Part shown: positions 40,464 through 51,199 of the stretch, piece by piece
How positions within the stretch are numbered: position 1 is the stretch's first letter
How the letters are laid out: each line of letters opens with the position of its first letter
DNA from: Bacteroidota bacterium
GTDB taxonomy: Bacteria; Bacteroidota; Bacteroidia; AKYH767-A; 2013-40CM-41-45
Assembly (NCBI GenBank): GCA_016711505.1
Contig: JADJSV010000009.1
Coordinates: forward strand, 124,001 to 188,000
Reading direction: 5' to 3'
Length of the DNA stretch: 64,000 nt
Translations under genes and position numbers: made by a program
Notes under the pieces: model-generated
Seen by the model: the letters and a program-made list of their open reading frames with translations, nothing else
Told to the model about the DNA's origin: nothing
The model's database searches: none

Positions 40464-42462
40464 TTATTTTTTCATTACATCCTTTACAACACCAAATAAT
40501 TCCTGAAACCCATCTAATACTTTATCAGAAGTAACTGTTCCATCAGGAGAAGGAGAAATAATTGTTTTAGCCGCTTCCTTTGCTTTTTGAAATGCACTGG
40601 ATGACTTATCTCTAAATTGTTCCGGAATTGTGGCATAAACATAATCATCATTAATTTTTGCATCCCAATCTGTGGCAAGTTTTCCTTCTTCTTTATGATT
40701 GTAAATGATTCTATAAGCATATCCAGAAGTATTTCTATCCATGAAAATCATTTGAGTTGCTTCTGGTTCTCCTTTTGCTATGGAAATTGGCAAATTAGCT
40801 TCGAGTTCCTTCCCAAATTTCATATATCGTACTTGAAGTGTTGCTCTGACTAAATTTGCTCACTTCATCTCAGTAGGATCCGCTTCAAACGTTATTGTAC
40901 GAGGCATAATTGGGGGAATCAAAGTTACTGCTTCCATTTTTCCCTTTTGCCAAGCAGGGTTTTCGGGAAATACATTCCCACCTCTTAAACTCCACTGCGA
41001 TGCATATTCATACATTTCGGGATTTTTATCTTCACCTCCAGCATAAGTCATAGCTGCCGTTATTCCTTTTTCAGCAATAAATTTCTGATCAAATGTTACT
41101 CTACTTATAAATGGATTACCGGAAGATCTTTTCTTTCTTACATTTACTGTAACGAAATTTACTTCTTTTTCAAACATCTCCTTAGCTTCCAAATCTAAAA
41201 CAAATCGAATATCCATGTGCTTATAAAAAGGATCATTTAGATTGACAGACGATACGCATGTTTTATTGTTTTTTAATCCATTATACCAAGCACCTAGATT
41301 TCCCGAGACAGCTCCTTCCCAAACAATTGGAAAATCTTCACTAAAAGTTATTACACTAGTTTTGTGAACATATTCTGCTTTTATTTTTGTAAGATTTACC
41401 GAATATGTGCGATCCACTCTTCTATCATCTTCATCTGAATTTTCAATTCCGGTATTCATTTTTGGCATACCGGAGGTATCCGGATCTTTATTTTCCTCAG
41501 CCTTCGTATCATCTTCAGGTAAACTGAATTTTTCAGCAAAATATTGAAAAATAATTCTTTAATTTTACTATTGTTGCCATCATCATACATACATTCCATA
41601 CGAAACACGATAGCACCACTTGAGATTAGTGCACTGTAAGCTTGTTGCATTTGACTATAGGAAAGGGTTTCATTTGTGGTTTTATCATCTTTGTCATCAT
41701 TATTATAATAAGTTTGCTTCCCGTTAATATTTAAGCTGTTAAAAGCAGAAGCAAATTTCGTATAATCCAATACTATACTACCCTTACAACCTGTAACCAT
41801 TGTTTGATATTTATAATAAAAGTCTATAGATAAATCGGAAGCTCCGCTTGCTTTTTCAAATGTTGCTGCCATTAGTTGAGCGCCATACTTTTGTAAATTG
41901 GCAGCTATAGCAAATTTGCCACTTTCTATTAATGGTGCTCGTCCGGAACTTAAACTTGTTTTAGTCAGTTTCTTATCACTCATTACAGCAGAAGTAATCC
42001 GGTATGAATCTGCGACAGGAAATAATTCAAGAGGTCCGAGTACTTTAGCCCCAGGAATTTTAGCAGTTAGTTTTTGCTCGAGTTCCAACCGTTCGGCCTC
42101 AGTCAAACCCCATTCACAATTCAAATGTAACAATGCACCGCTTACGCCACCTTGATCTTCTCTCTCTTCAGTTACATATTTTAAAAACAAAAATACCGGG
42201 TTTCCGGATTCCGGATTTGTAGAAAGTTTGAGATGTGGTGGCAAGTAATAATAATCTTTGCTCGCGGGTCTATCCGCTAGACTTGTAGCAGCAGACTGCA
42301 TTGAATTGTACCTGCCAAATAATGTCACAGTAGTTCCATTAGTCAAATGAACTGTGATTCTGTTTCTGTTTTCTACAGGTTGTCCCTTTGAACTACTAAT
42401 AAAAAAGTTGAAAAAGTAAGGATTAGAAGTAATTTTCGAATAAAATGATTGTTATTCTTCAT
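40464..42462 (-). CDS. Secreted P-family protein P4 (several frameshifts)
   Basis: The signal peptide starts at the ATG 42462, which overlaps the stop of the LRAT-like gene upstream (ATGA), so translation is coupled. After an indel near 42385 the N-domain reads YYYLPPHLKLSTNPESGNPVF, FLFLKYV, GALLHL, AKVLGPLELFP, GRAPLIESGKFAIAANL. Further breaks lie near 41500 and 40850. The C-domain has SGNLGAW, SSVNLNDPFYKHMDIRFVLD and EVNFVTVNVRKK, matching P5. There is no long Ser/Pro linker. About 660 residues; function unknown. It ends seven bases before P5. Confidence 0.7.
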
Positions 42463-43188
42463 AGAATTTGATTTTTGTGTGGATTTAATATTTTAAATTT
42501 AACTAAGTATCTGTGTAATATTCGCTCAGTTAAAAATTTACCATTCTCAGGGACTTTGGGAAATTTTAAAATTCGTGAATTTTCTTGTTGTCTTACAATT
42601 ACGCTATACAATTCATTTGGTGTTGTAAATTTTATGAACAGTAATTTTTCAAACGCATTTACCTTTTTATTTAATATCCTTTCAAAACTATTTCTGACAA
42701 AATCAGAGCAATTGTTTTTTATTCCATGAAATTGAGGAACTGCAGAAACTAAGCTATCTAGGTACTTTAAAATCGCCATATCGTCCTCGTAAGTTGTTTT
42801 CATGGAAACAATAGCATCGCATGGCCGTCCTTTTTTATGAGGAATTCCGTAGAAAGCAATATCATTTAAAGTAAGTTCTTTGTTTCGGAATGAATTTATT
42901 TTAAACACTTCTCCATCTATATAATGAGTGATCTTATAAAGATCAAAATGGTCTACTTTAGGCCAGAAATCATAATAAACAATACCTTCACTTTGAACAG
43001 TATCCAAAGCTGAAGTAACTTTTTCATCAATTATTGTATCCCGAATAATAAAATCATATTTGTCAATTGCTATACCTAGAATGTCCGGTATGACCACTAT
43101 AAGTAAAGTAGGTAATCAAATAGACATTACCAAAGCTCAAATTATTTCCAAGTATAAAACTTAAACTAAATAATAGAATTAGTTTCAT
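42459..43188 (-). CDS. Secreted LRAT/NlpC-like putative hydrolase (frameshifted)
   Basis: A signal peptide (MKLILLFSLSFILGNNLSFG) starts at 43188. Next comes YFTYSGHTGHS, then after a one-base break near 43085 IAIDKYDFIIRD, and later a catalytic-Cys-like motif KNNCSDFVRNSFE. A His-containing GHTG strand followed by NxCxxFV is the hallmark of permuted papain-fold enzymes (NlpC/P60, LRAT and YiiX-like), which act on lipids or peptides. About 240 residues. It lies inside the P-family row and overlaps the P4 start, so it is part of that operon. The exact subfamily is uncertain. Confidence 0.6.
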
Positions 43189-43230
43189 TATATAATTGTT
43201 TTTGAATTCCGAAATTCACAAAATAAAAAA

Positions 43231-43274
43231 ATAATATCCCCAATATTCTTGATTTTAATTAATCGGGATATTAT
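43231..43274. repeat. AT-rich inverted repeat between operon genes
   Basis: Arms ATAATATCCC (43231-43240) and GGGATATTAT (43265-43274) are perfect complements with a 24-base loop. The repeat sits between the P3 stop and the start of the LRAT-like gene. There is no T run, so a processing or binding element is as likely as a terminator. Confidence 0.5.
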
Positions 43275-43294
43275 CAACAAATAAAATTCCACTG

Positions 43295-45000
43295 CTACCC
43301 CTTATTCATAATTTCCCTTTCATTTCCATCCTCCAGTATCCATGTTATTTTATAGTTGTAATCAAAATTATTTTTTGGAAGGGTTAATTCAAATTGATTT
43401 CCTTCAAATCCCTTACCAATTCTAATTGTTTGCTGGGTCTTAACTATTTCGTTCATAAATATATAATTAATCTGAACACTAACCGCTCTGACCTTATTTT
43501 TTTTCAATCGTTCGATATCTCCATCCAACTGCACAACACGCCTTTCATAAGGAGGATGTAAATTGATTACTGCAGAATTTTGGGTTATCCAATCGGTTTC
43601 ATATACCCTCCCCCTTTAAACGCATAAACCGCTTTATAATCGTATTGGAGCCATTTTTCGCGATCTTTATCTCCTGCGTTTCCTTAAACAATTTCTATTC
43701 TTTCTTTTTCATTGCTAATTTTTTTTGTTAAGTTCAATTCTTGAATTGTAGGAATTGATTGTTCATGGTTTTTTTTCAATATTACGGTAACATTATCTAT
43801 TATCTTATCAAACTCTGGCATTACATCACCGTCAATATTTATAAGTATTTCACGCTGCTGAAAAGTGGGATCATCCATATTGATATCCCGAAAAAACCTA
43901 ATATCATCTCCATATTTCTTAAATAAATCTCCCATATTAAATACCATAGTATGGTAACGTTCAATTGAAAGACGGCTGTTAAAGTTAAGAACAGTGTTTC
44001 CTGAATATTTAAATTCTTTAAGTTGGTACAATTTATTTGAATTTATACTTAATGCCTTTGTTAAACTTCCTATTCCAAGCAAATCTATTTGTGAATTAAC
44101 CTTTTCGTTAGCTTCCAATTGCTCCTGCTTAGGCAGCTTTTCGGGATCAATGGGTGCAAACAACATCTCCGTAAGTTTACGGTATGCGTGATCTACGATT
44201 GTTTCCATACGTTCATCACTTCCTGAAGAAACCAACTCAACTGCCTGGTTTTCTCAATTCATTTATAGGTTTTTGACACATCATTACTCACGAAAAGAAT
44301 ATTCGTTTTCTGATTGATCGTTTCTGATGAATAAACATCGTTTCCAATTCACTTTCAATTTAGCATCATAAGCATCAGATAAACCTTCAAATGTCATTTC
44401 GAAAATTACAGAAACATCCGGAGTATTCATTTTAAAACTTTCTAGTAATAACTTAGACCTGCTTGGATCCATTTCAAATGAGAGAGCAATTCTTCCACCT
44501 TCGAGAACTGGTGCTTCACCTGTAGATATAACAGATCTTACTAACGCTCCTTTTTTTTCGGAACTTAAGATTGATGATATTAAAGTAAATCTGCCTTCTT
44601 TAAAAATGACCGGTCCTAGAATACTAACATTATGAATTCGTGTAATTTGCCTGAGCTCTTCCTGAGCAACATCAATTTTATCTTGTGGAGTATCATAAGT
44701 AATCACAAAATGCAAGACAGCTCCACCTTCGGCTTCTGTTATCGATTTCCCGGAATCTTTAATAGAAAGAACATTCTTTACATATCGCACAAAGGAAAAT
44801 TGAGGCCGTTTTTCGAATCAAGAGCAAGATGCGGTTACTTGGAAGGAATAGATACTTTGCGGAATCCGAAATAAGAGGAAAGCACCACAAACCATTTACA
44901 TATATGCCTCTATCAATCAGTATTCCCTGCCCGCTCGAACGGATAGATAAAAGTAAAAGGGTAGAATTAAATAAAAATATCTAATAATCACTTTACGCAT
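43295..45000 (-). CDS. Secreted P-family protein P3 (heavily frameshifted)
   Basis: The ATG at 45000 begins a signal peptide (MRKVIIRYFYLILPFYFYLS). Five fragments must be joined. The N-domain shows KYLFLPS, GGAVLHFVI, VSILGPVIFKEGRFTLISS, GEAPVLEGGRIALSFEM and TPDVSVIFEMT. The C-domain shows RFFRDINMDDPTFQQREI, NIDGDVMPEFDKIIDNVTVILKKN and ends ITWILEDGNEREIMNKG. The order and motifs are those of P5 and P2. About 565 residues. So many breaks could mean a pseudogene, but neighbours of all kinds are equally affected. Confidence 0.65.
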
Positions 45001-45028
45001 ATCCAGTATAATTAGTAAGGTTAATGGG

Positions 45029-45061
45029 CTAATATTTTAAATCCTTCAATTCAAATATTAG
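45029..45061. repeat. AT-rich inverted repeat between P2 and P3
   Basis: CTAATATTT (45029-45037) and AAATATTAG (45053-45061) form a perfect 9-bp stem, extendable with mismatches, in the gap between the P2 stop and the P3 start. It resembles in position and base content the repeats at 37752 and 43231. Confidence 0.45.
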
Positions 45062-45110
45062 TGGAAACTACTTGTGTCAATAATTAACTTACATGAGCAG
45101 CAATTGTACA

Positions 45111-47002
45111 TCACTTTCCAGGAGGTACAATATTAATGTATCCGGAATCAAATACTTTTAATGCATCTTTAACTTCACCTTCATTTGAATGCCATGTGGT
45201 TTGAAACACAACCTCTTTCTGCGGATCGTGATACAATGATGTTTTCAAAGTCGACTCTGTATCAGTTGCTCCTCAATAAAGCTTTTTCTAACCACCGTTT
45301 TTTTTTCCTGCAAGGGTTGTAGCAAAAACTACGCTTGCTGTGACATAATTTTTTCCAGAAAAGCGATCTATCCCATCAATTTCAAATATCATTTTTTTGA
45401 AGGGCAATACCAAAGACACAGCTGGAGTGTTGGATTTAGCCCATACATTTTCATCTGTTGGGAAATAAACTGTTTTTGTGTCACCTTTTAAACTCCATGC
45501 TATCTGATATTCATAATCTAGCCAATCTGAAGTTTCAATTCCCAGTCGAGGATAAACAATTGTTTTATAGATTATCCCATCTTTGATATCCTTAGAATTA
45601 AAAAACAACTGATGAGTCTCATCGGCCTGATTGTTTGAATATCTTTTTCTAAAATTAACAGTAACAAAATTAATAAGGTCATCAAAAGCATCAACAAACT
45701 CACCGTCAATCTGAAAGTTCACTTCTCTTTTCAAAAATGCCGGATCATTCATATCTACTATTCTGAAATATTTATTATCGACTCCAGTAGTTTGATATAT
45801 CCCCGATATTTCCAGATGTATGAACTGGTACTTTTATAGTCGTTGTTTTACTTAAGTTCAAATAAAAACTTTGCTGGCGAACATCTTTTATATCTTTCAA
45901 TATATATTGGTTATCTGTCACGTATTGTGGATTGTTGTATTTGTCTTTTTTAGGGAATAGAAATCCGGTTGCAATAGAAAATATACCACCTGTTGCAATA
46001 TCAAGAGCACCTGTTGTTATTGCTTCTGTCATTTCACCGACAGCTTGTCCTGCTACAGTTTTCTCATCTTTTTTTTGTTTCCCGGGAATATCAACACCAT
46101 CCATTGCATCAACTTTTTTAGGAACTTGCGCCCAACCCGTTTTATTATCAAACATCAGTTCAGTAAGTTTACTTGTTACGATATCCAGGATTGCATCTAA
46201 CTGTTTTAGAGCCGCCTACTGTTGAGGAACGGTCAAATACTTCAACTTTCATAGCACCATTTTGATAAAGTGAATCCATTGACTGTCTGATTTGTTCTCT
46301 TGTATACTCTTTTTGGTTATTTTGAAATTTACTAAGGTGCTGATAAACTGTTTTCATATCTGCAGTAACTGTTGCATTATACGCCTGAACTGCCGCTTCA
46401 TAATACCCATGAACGGTTACAGAGACATCAGAGGTAGGGCCTGTCAAAGAATTCCAAAGCAAAGTTGCTCCTTCCTGATTAAGCAATGCTGCTACAGCAG
46501 CTTTTGAACCAGCAGTTAAGGGTGCATATCCGGATGAAACCAGTGACCTTGTAAAAACATCCTTTCCATCTTTATTGCTCAAGATAGCTGAAACGATTTC
46601 GAAGGTTGGCTGAAAACTTTCTCCTTCGGGTGTCTGAGGCTGCATCATAGGAACAGGCCCTGCTATTTTTGCTCCTGAAACTTTCTTACGCAACTCCTTT
46701 TCAAGTAACTCAACTTCTGCTATCGGTAGAGTAAATTGAATAAGTGCATGAAATAAACCTCCACTTGTTTCTCGGTTCAAGCCCACATACTTCAGACATA
46801 AAAATTCCAATGTACTATCCGGCTTCATGCTAAGACGAGGATATGTAGGAACATAAAAATATTGTTTCGGGTCATCGCGATCCTGAAGCAATTGAACCCC
46901 TCTCACTATAATAGCGCCCTTTTCATAATTAACAATCGCATCCGCTTTGTTGCTTAAAAGCAAACTTATAATAATAATAATTTGAAAATAAAAACTTTTC
47001 AT
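45111..47002 (-). CDS. Secreted P-family protein P2 (frameshifted)
   Basis: Signal peptide MKSFYFQIIIIISLLLSNKADA. The N-domain carries QYFYVPTYPRLSMKPDSTLEF, AKIAGPVPMM, GYAPLTAGSKAAVAALL, LLWNSLTGPTSDVSVTV and, in a second frame, a helical Gly/Ala-rich patch (GQAVGEMTEAI...FSIATGFLF). The C-domain has HTSGNIGDIS, RIVDMNDPAFLKREVNFQIDGEF and LINFVTVNFRKRY. After the frame ending at 45288 the protein continues in another frame (VVFQTTWHSNEGEVKDALKV) to a TGA at 45111, giving about 630 residues. Function unknown. Confidence 0.68.
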
Positions 47003-47018
47003 TTTATGCCTAGTTAAA

Positions 47019-48163
47019 TTATTTTAATTCCGTCGTAATGTCAATTAATTTATTCCAATCTTTTTCCTCTAACCACTTACCATATTTAGGTGCAGCATCA
47101 TTATTAATTTCAATAATACGGTATTTATATGGTTTGTTCAATTTTATTGCATATTTAAATTTTAAGTTTCTTGAATAAATGTCCGGTGACGACGCAAAAA
47201 ATGTAACGTTTTGCCTCACTTCATTACCATCCATTCCTGTTGCGCAGATTTCCAATCTTTTTGCATACAGATCCTTTCTAATTTCATTATTAAAATCGTA
47301 ACAACGAATATCCATTACTGCATACCCAGGAGGAATCCAACTTTCATTAATGTCTATTTTCTTTATTTTTCCGGAATGTTTTTTGATATCTATCGTTACC
47401 GGAAAAGCATCAGCTTTAATCAATATCATTTTTGAGATGGAATCCATTTTTTCTTCCTTAAGCATTTGGTCCATTTGCTCCCTAATTTGCTTGCTTTCTA
47501 TTCCAACTACTGAAATCTGAGGTTTCAAAATATTTTGGACACCAGTTGCATAAAACGCATATCCAATACTCATAAGAACCTGACCTTTTGAAAGTGCATT
47601 CCAGAAAAGTTGTGAGGAATAATTATCTAAGTTCAAATTAAAAGTACGTTCAGACCAGTATTCAGAAGTTTCGCTTTCTGTATCCTCTTTTTCATCAAAC
47701 GTTCCATCAAGAATCGCTGGAGTCACCGGTCTATGTTCCGTTTCTTCTGCGAGAGCATACACAAGTGTTGCTTGATTTTTTCTGATTGGGATTGGGATTA
47801 GTTCTATCTTGCTTCCATATTTCACACTTAACAATTGATTTACTTTTCTCTTGATTCAGATGGTGGATTATTCATTTTCACTGTAAACTCAAGTAAACTT
47901 TTATATTTGAAAACTCCTTGATCCCCCATAACTGCTGTACCGGAATATCTTAATTGCAAAAATTGGAATAGCGGATCTCCGAAGTTATCTGTAGCCATGA
48001 TAAGTGTACCCGGTGAATAATAGAAGACATTTTTCTTTATCTGATCAGGATAAACCTGTAATCCATTTATCATTTCTCCATCCGAAATAATAGGTTGCGC
48101 AAATAATTTACAAGAAAAAATATAAAGAAAAATATATATCAAAAAAAACAATGTAGATCTCAT
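47019..48163 (-). CDS. Secreted P-family protein P1, short member (frameshifted)
   Basis: The start codon directly abuts the stop of P0 (TAA-ATG), with a signal peptide ending KLFAQ near residue 22. VFYYSPGTLIMATDNFGDPLFQFLQLRY matches the opening of the P-family N-domain. After a break near 47837 the frame continues with the middle part (LFWNALSKGQVLMSIGYAF) and a short C-terminal part (IPPGYAVMDIRCYDF, YRIIEINND). At about 380 residues it lacks the second large domain of P2-P5. It ends 17 bases before P2. Confidence 0.65.
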
Positions 48164-50350
48164 TTAAACACCTATTTTTTTGCTCAGGTAAGTTCGCACC
48201 CATACTTTTTCGGCCGTATTTTTATTCATAAAGACTTCTAATTCTTTTGTTCCTATCCATGATGTCCCTTCAAAAGTTCTTTCATCTGTTAAAAAAGATA
48301 ACTTATATTCGAAGTTTAAATCCTTTTCGTTCCATACATAAAAAGGTCCCACTTCAAAGTCTTGTCGATCCTTGTTAATAGTAATCGTTTTCTCTGTCGT
48401 TGCCATTCCTCTCGGGTCGAAATATTTAGATCTTATTTTTATTTTTAGAAAAGTTGCTCCATAAGAACTAAGTAAACCCATCGAATGAAACTTAACAATT
48501 TTCTGCCGCCCACTTGATGTTCCGCTGCTGAGCATATCTGAAATTTCCTGCGTACATTCTTCACATGGAATAACTTCATACTCCATCCACATTCGCAAAA
48601 CCTTACCTGGATCATCTATCCATGCCGGAACAAATTCTGAATCAAATTTAACTTTGGATTTAGATAAAACAACGGGACTTCCAAGATTCCATGTATAAAT
48701 GCATGGGCTGGAAACTCCATTAATTGAATTCATAATAAATACATGAATATTTTTCAATTTAACTCCAAATGGTGTTGGATTTTGCCATACATTTTCTCTC
48801 CAAGTTTGAGGGTCTAATTCAAATCGACCAAAAGTAGATTTATCAGCAATTTTTAATTTTAAAGGAATTGAATATTTGACTGCCTCATTGTCGCTTTTAT
48901 ATGTCAACTCACCACCGATATCACTATTTTCCTTTAATGCTGTAATCATGAAATTTGTTGCATCAGCCGTTGCAGACATAGATATATTAATTGCATCATA
49001 GATAGATGAAGGAATTGTAACATTACATTTATCAGGAGGGACATTAAATCGTGCAAGATTATCCTTTATTGTAGCTTGCGCATCTGTCGGTTCAGATACA
49101 ACCAGGTCAGTAAATGACTTTCCATTTAGAAAAGAAGCTAACGTAGATCTTACAAATTCAAACTCATTGTTTGTTACATTAGAATTTAACGATGCAAGAA
49201 TATTTACTTGGCCTTCACCACTTGAATTCGTATTTCCATAAAGCATACTGAATTTATACCCTTCTTCTGCGTCCCAACCTAATGAATATGATGCAGGTTT
49301 ACAATAAAACTTACCTGATGCGGGATTCTTATCGACATATATTTCATCTAAGGCGATATCAGAAATTTCCACTGGTCTGGTGAATTCATAATCGCTTTTA
49401 ATATGCTTAAATAAATTAATTTGATTTTGATTCGATGGCCCTTGAGGTTCCATGTCATTTTGTACCGGATTTGGATTAGCTTTAACAACCGTGAATGGTT
49501 TCGCATTTACATACTCCCCAATTTTTATTTTGGTCTTATATGACTCATTTACTTTATTGGAATTGGCAGGATATGTAGATTTATTACTCCTATTGATATC
49601 TGTTACCTTGCGATCTTTTTAGAACTTCTCTGTATTTATTATTTGCGTTCGAACCGGAAGGCGGACTAGTTGGTTGTGCAGTTTGGTTTGGTGAAGATTG
49701 TGAAGGCACAGTACCAGGTGCTTGTAATGAAGTGCTGTAATTAGAAATATATTTGGCCGTCTTGAATGGAAAACAGGCTTAACATTTACAATAATATTTT
49801 CATTACTAGGAAGGACTTTCCATCGCTTAGGAAATTCAAAACAATATATTTTACCTTTCTCATGATTAGATGGTGAATAAACTATTCTCAATAGATTTGA
49901 TTTAAGATAGAAGTTTTCAGAATAAGATAATGGTAATTTAATATCTAATTCTAACATTCCTGAAGTCCCATTAACAGGAATTATCTGAGCCGGTATTTCC
50001 TTTGCTCTTCTCCTTTGTTATTGAGTGTAACAATGGTCACTTTTCCTCCTTCAAAATCATTGAAATAAATTTCTCCCTTTACTTGCATGCAGCGATCTTC
50101 CAGAATGGACACGCGCTCAATCATTGGATTTGAAGATGCCTTTCTTGCTTTGATCCGGCCCCCATTTTGGAAGTCCCCCACCAGGCAATTCAGCCTGTCT
50201 TTCTTTTTGAATATCTTCAACTGCACAAGTGTATTTTTTCAGATCTGCATTTTTCAATCCGCTATAATTGGTTAGACTTTGCGAGACAGATAAAGATGCA
50301 TTAAATAGAAATGGCATTAAATAAAAAAACACGTTTCGCAACATTTTCAT
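48164..50350 (-). CDS. Secreted leader protein P0 of the P-family operon (frameshifted)
   Basis: Signal peptide MKMLRNVFFYLMPFLFNASLSVSQ at 50350. Several fragments join into about 725 residues: a first domain (LDIKLPLSYSENFYLKSN, YCFEFPKRWKVLPS), a Pro/Ser/Gln-rich linker, and a second part (SYSLGWDAEEGYKFSML, GQVNILASLNSN, LTYKSDNEAVKYSIPLKLKI) ending in a beta-rich region with a PCEEC cysteine pair. Its layout parallels P1-P5 (strand pairs, then a helical middle, then TWS/EYK strands) but motif identity is low, so membership is uncertain. Its stop touches the P1 start. Confidence 0.55.
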
Positions 50351-50444
50351 TTAAACTTATTTTTATATAAACATTATCTTTATTTATCAAGAGGAAACAG
50401 TACATAAAATGTCTTATCAGTTATTTATGCAAATTCCATTTAAA

Positions 50445-50997
50445 TTATTCCACAAACACTTGCACTGGAGATATTTTCTTATGACAGAATTTCCTTTGTC
50501 AACCACATATAAGTTATCATTTTGATCTACTGTGATCAGAGAAGGACGAGAAAAAGAAGCATCGTTTCCAATCCCATTTATCACCGAATCTGTTCCATTA
50601 CCTGCGAAGTTCGAAACAGCATATTTATAATTATAATTAAATATAGGTGCTTCTCCGCTAAAAGTCAATTCATCATCGATATCAATTGTTACATTACCTG
50701 TACCACATCCCTTCGGCACAAATACAGTAAGCGAGTCAGACGAACCTGTAATTATGGAATCACGACTAACCTGAACACCATTTATTTTTACAATGTTTTG
50801 TCTGTAATCACTATTAAAATTTTTTCCATAAATATTTAATATTGCACCCGCTCCACCATGAGTTGGTGATATAGATGTTATCCTGGGACAAACAGGACAC
50901 GGATCATTACCCTGATCATATTTTTTACAAGAGAATAAAAATACCGAAATCAAAATAAATAAGTGATATAGTATATCAGAATGCTTTTTATCTTCAT
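50445..50997 (-). CDS. Short TIG-NHL lipoprotein F (frameshifted)
   Basis: The signal starts at 50997 and, after an indel near 50950, gives the lipobox LFSC, then KKYDQGNDPCPVCPRI, the same CPxCP spacer as copies A-E. A TIG domain follows (LNIYGKNFNS, IVKINGVQVSRDS, KGCGTGNVTIDIDDEL), and only one NHL blade (LITVDQNDNLYVVDKGNSVIRK). Adding one A near 50470 replaces the ragged end by a clean ISPVQVFVE and a stop at 50445. It therefore looks like a natural short version of about 180 residues. It stands at the promoter end of the whole minus-strand block. Confidence 0.7.
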
Positions 50998-51199
50998 CGT
51001 TTAACTCGTGTTAGGTGTGCAAATTAATAATTAATTTAAGAATAAAAAACTTAATTTCATCATTTAATTGATTGCGTGAATATATGAAAAGGGCATTAAT
51101 AAACTAAAGCCCGAATACGAAACACTGTAGTAAATATGGCGACTACTTAGAACAGTTCTATCACATATGCACTTTACTTTTAAAAAAGTATATTTGTAT

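Noticed and set aside
37852..50350. Contractile injection or T6SS-like system
   Set aside because: No sheath, tube, baseplate or AAA disassembly protein is present, and all members have signal peptides.
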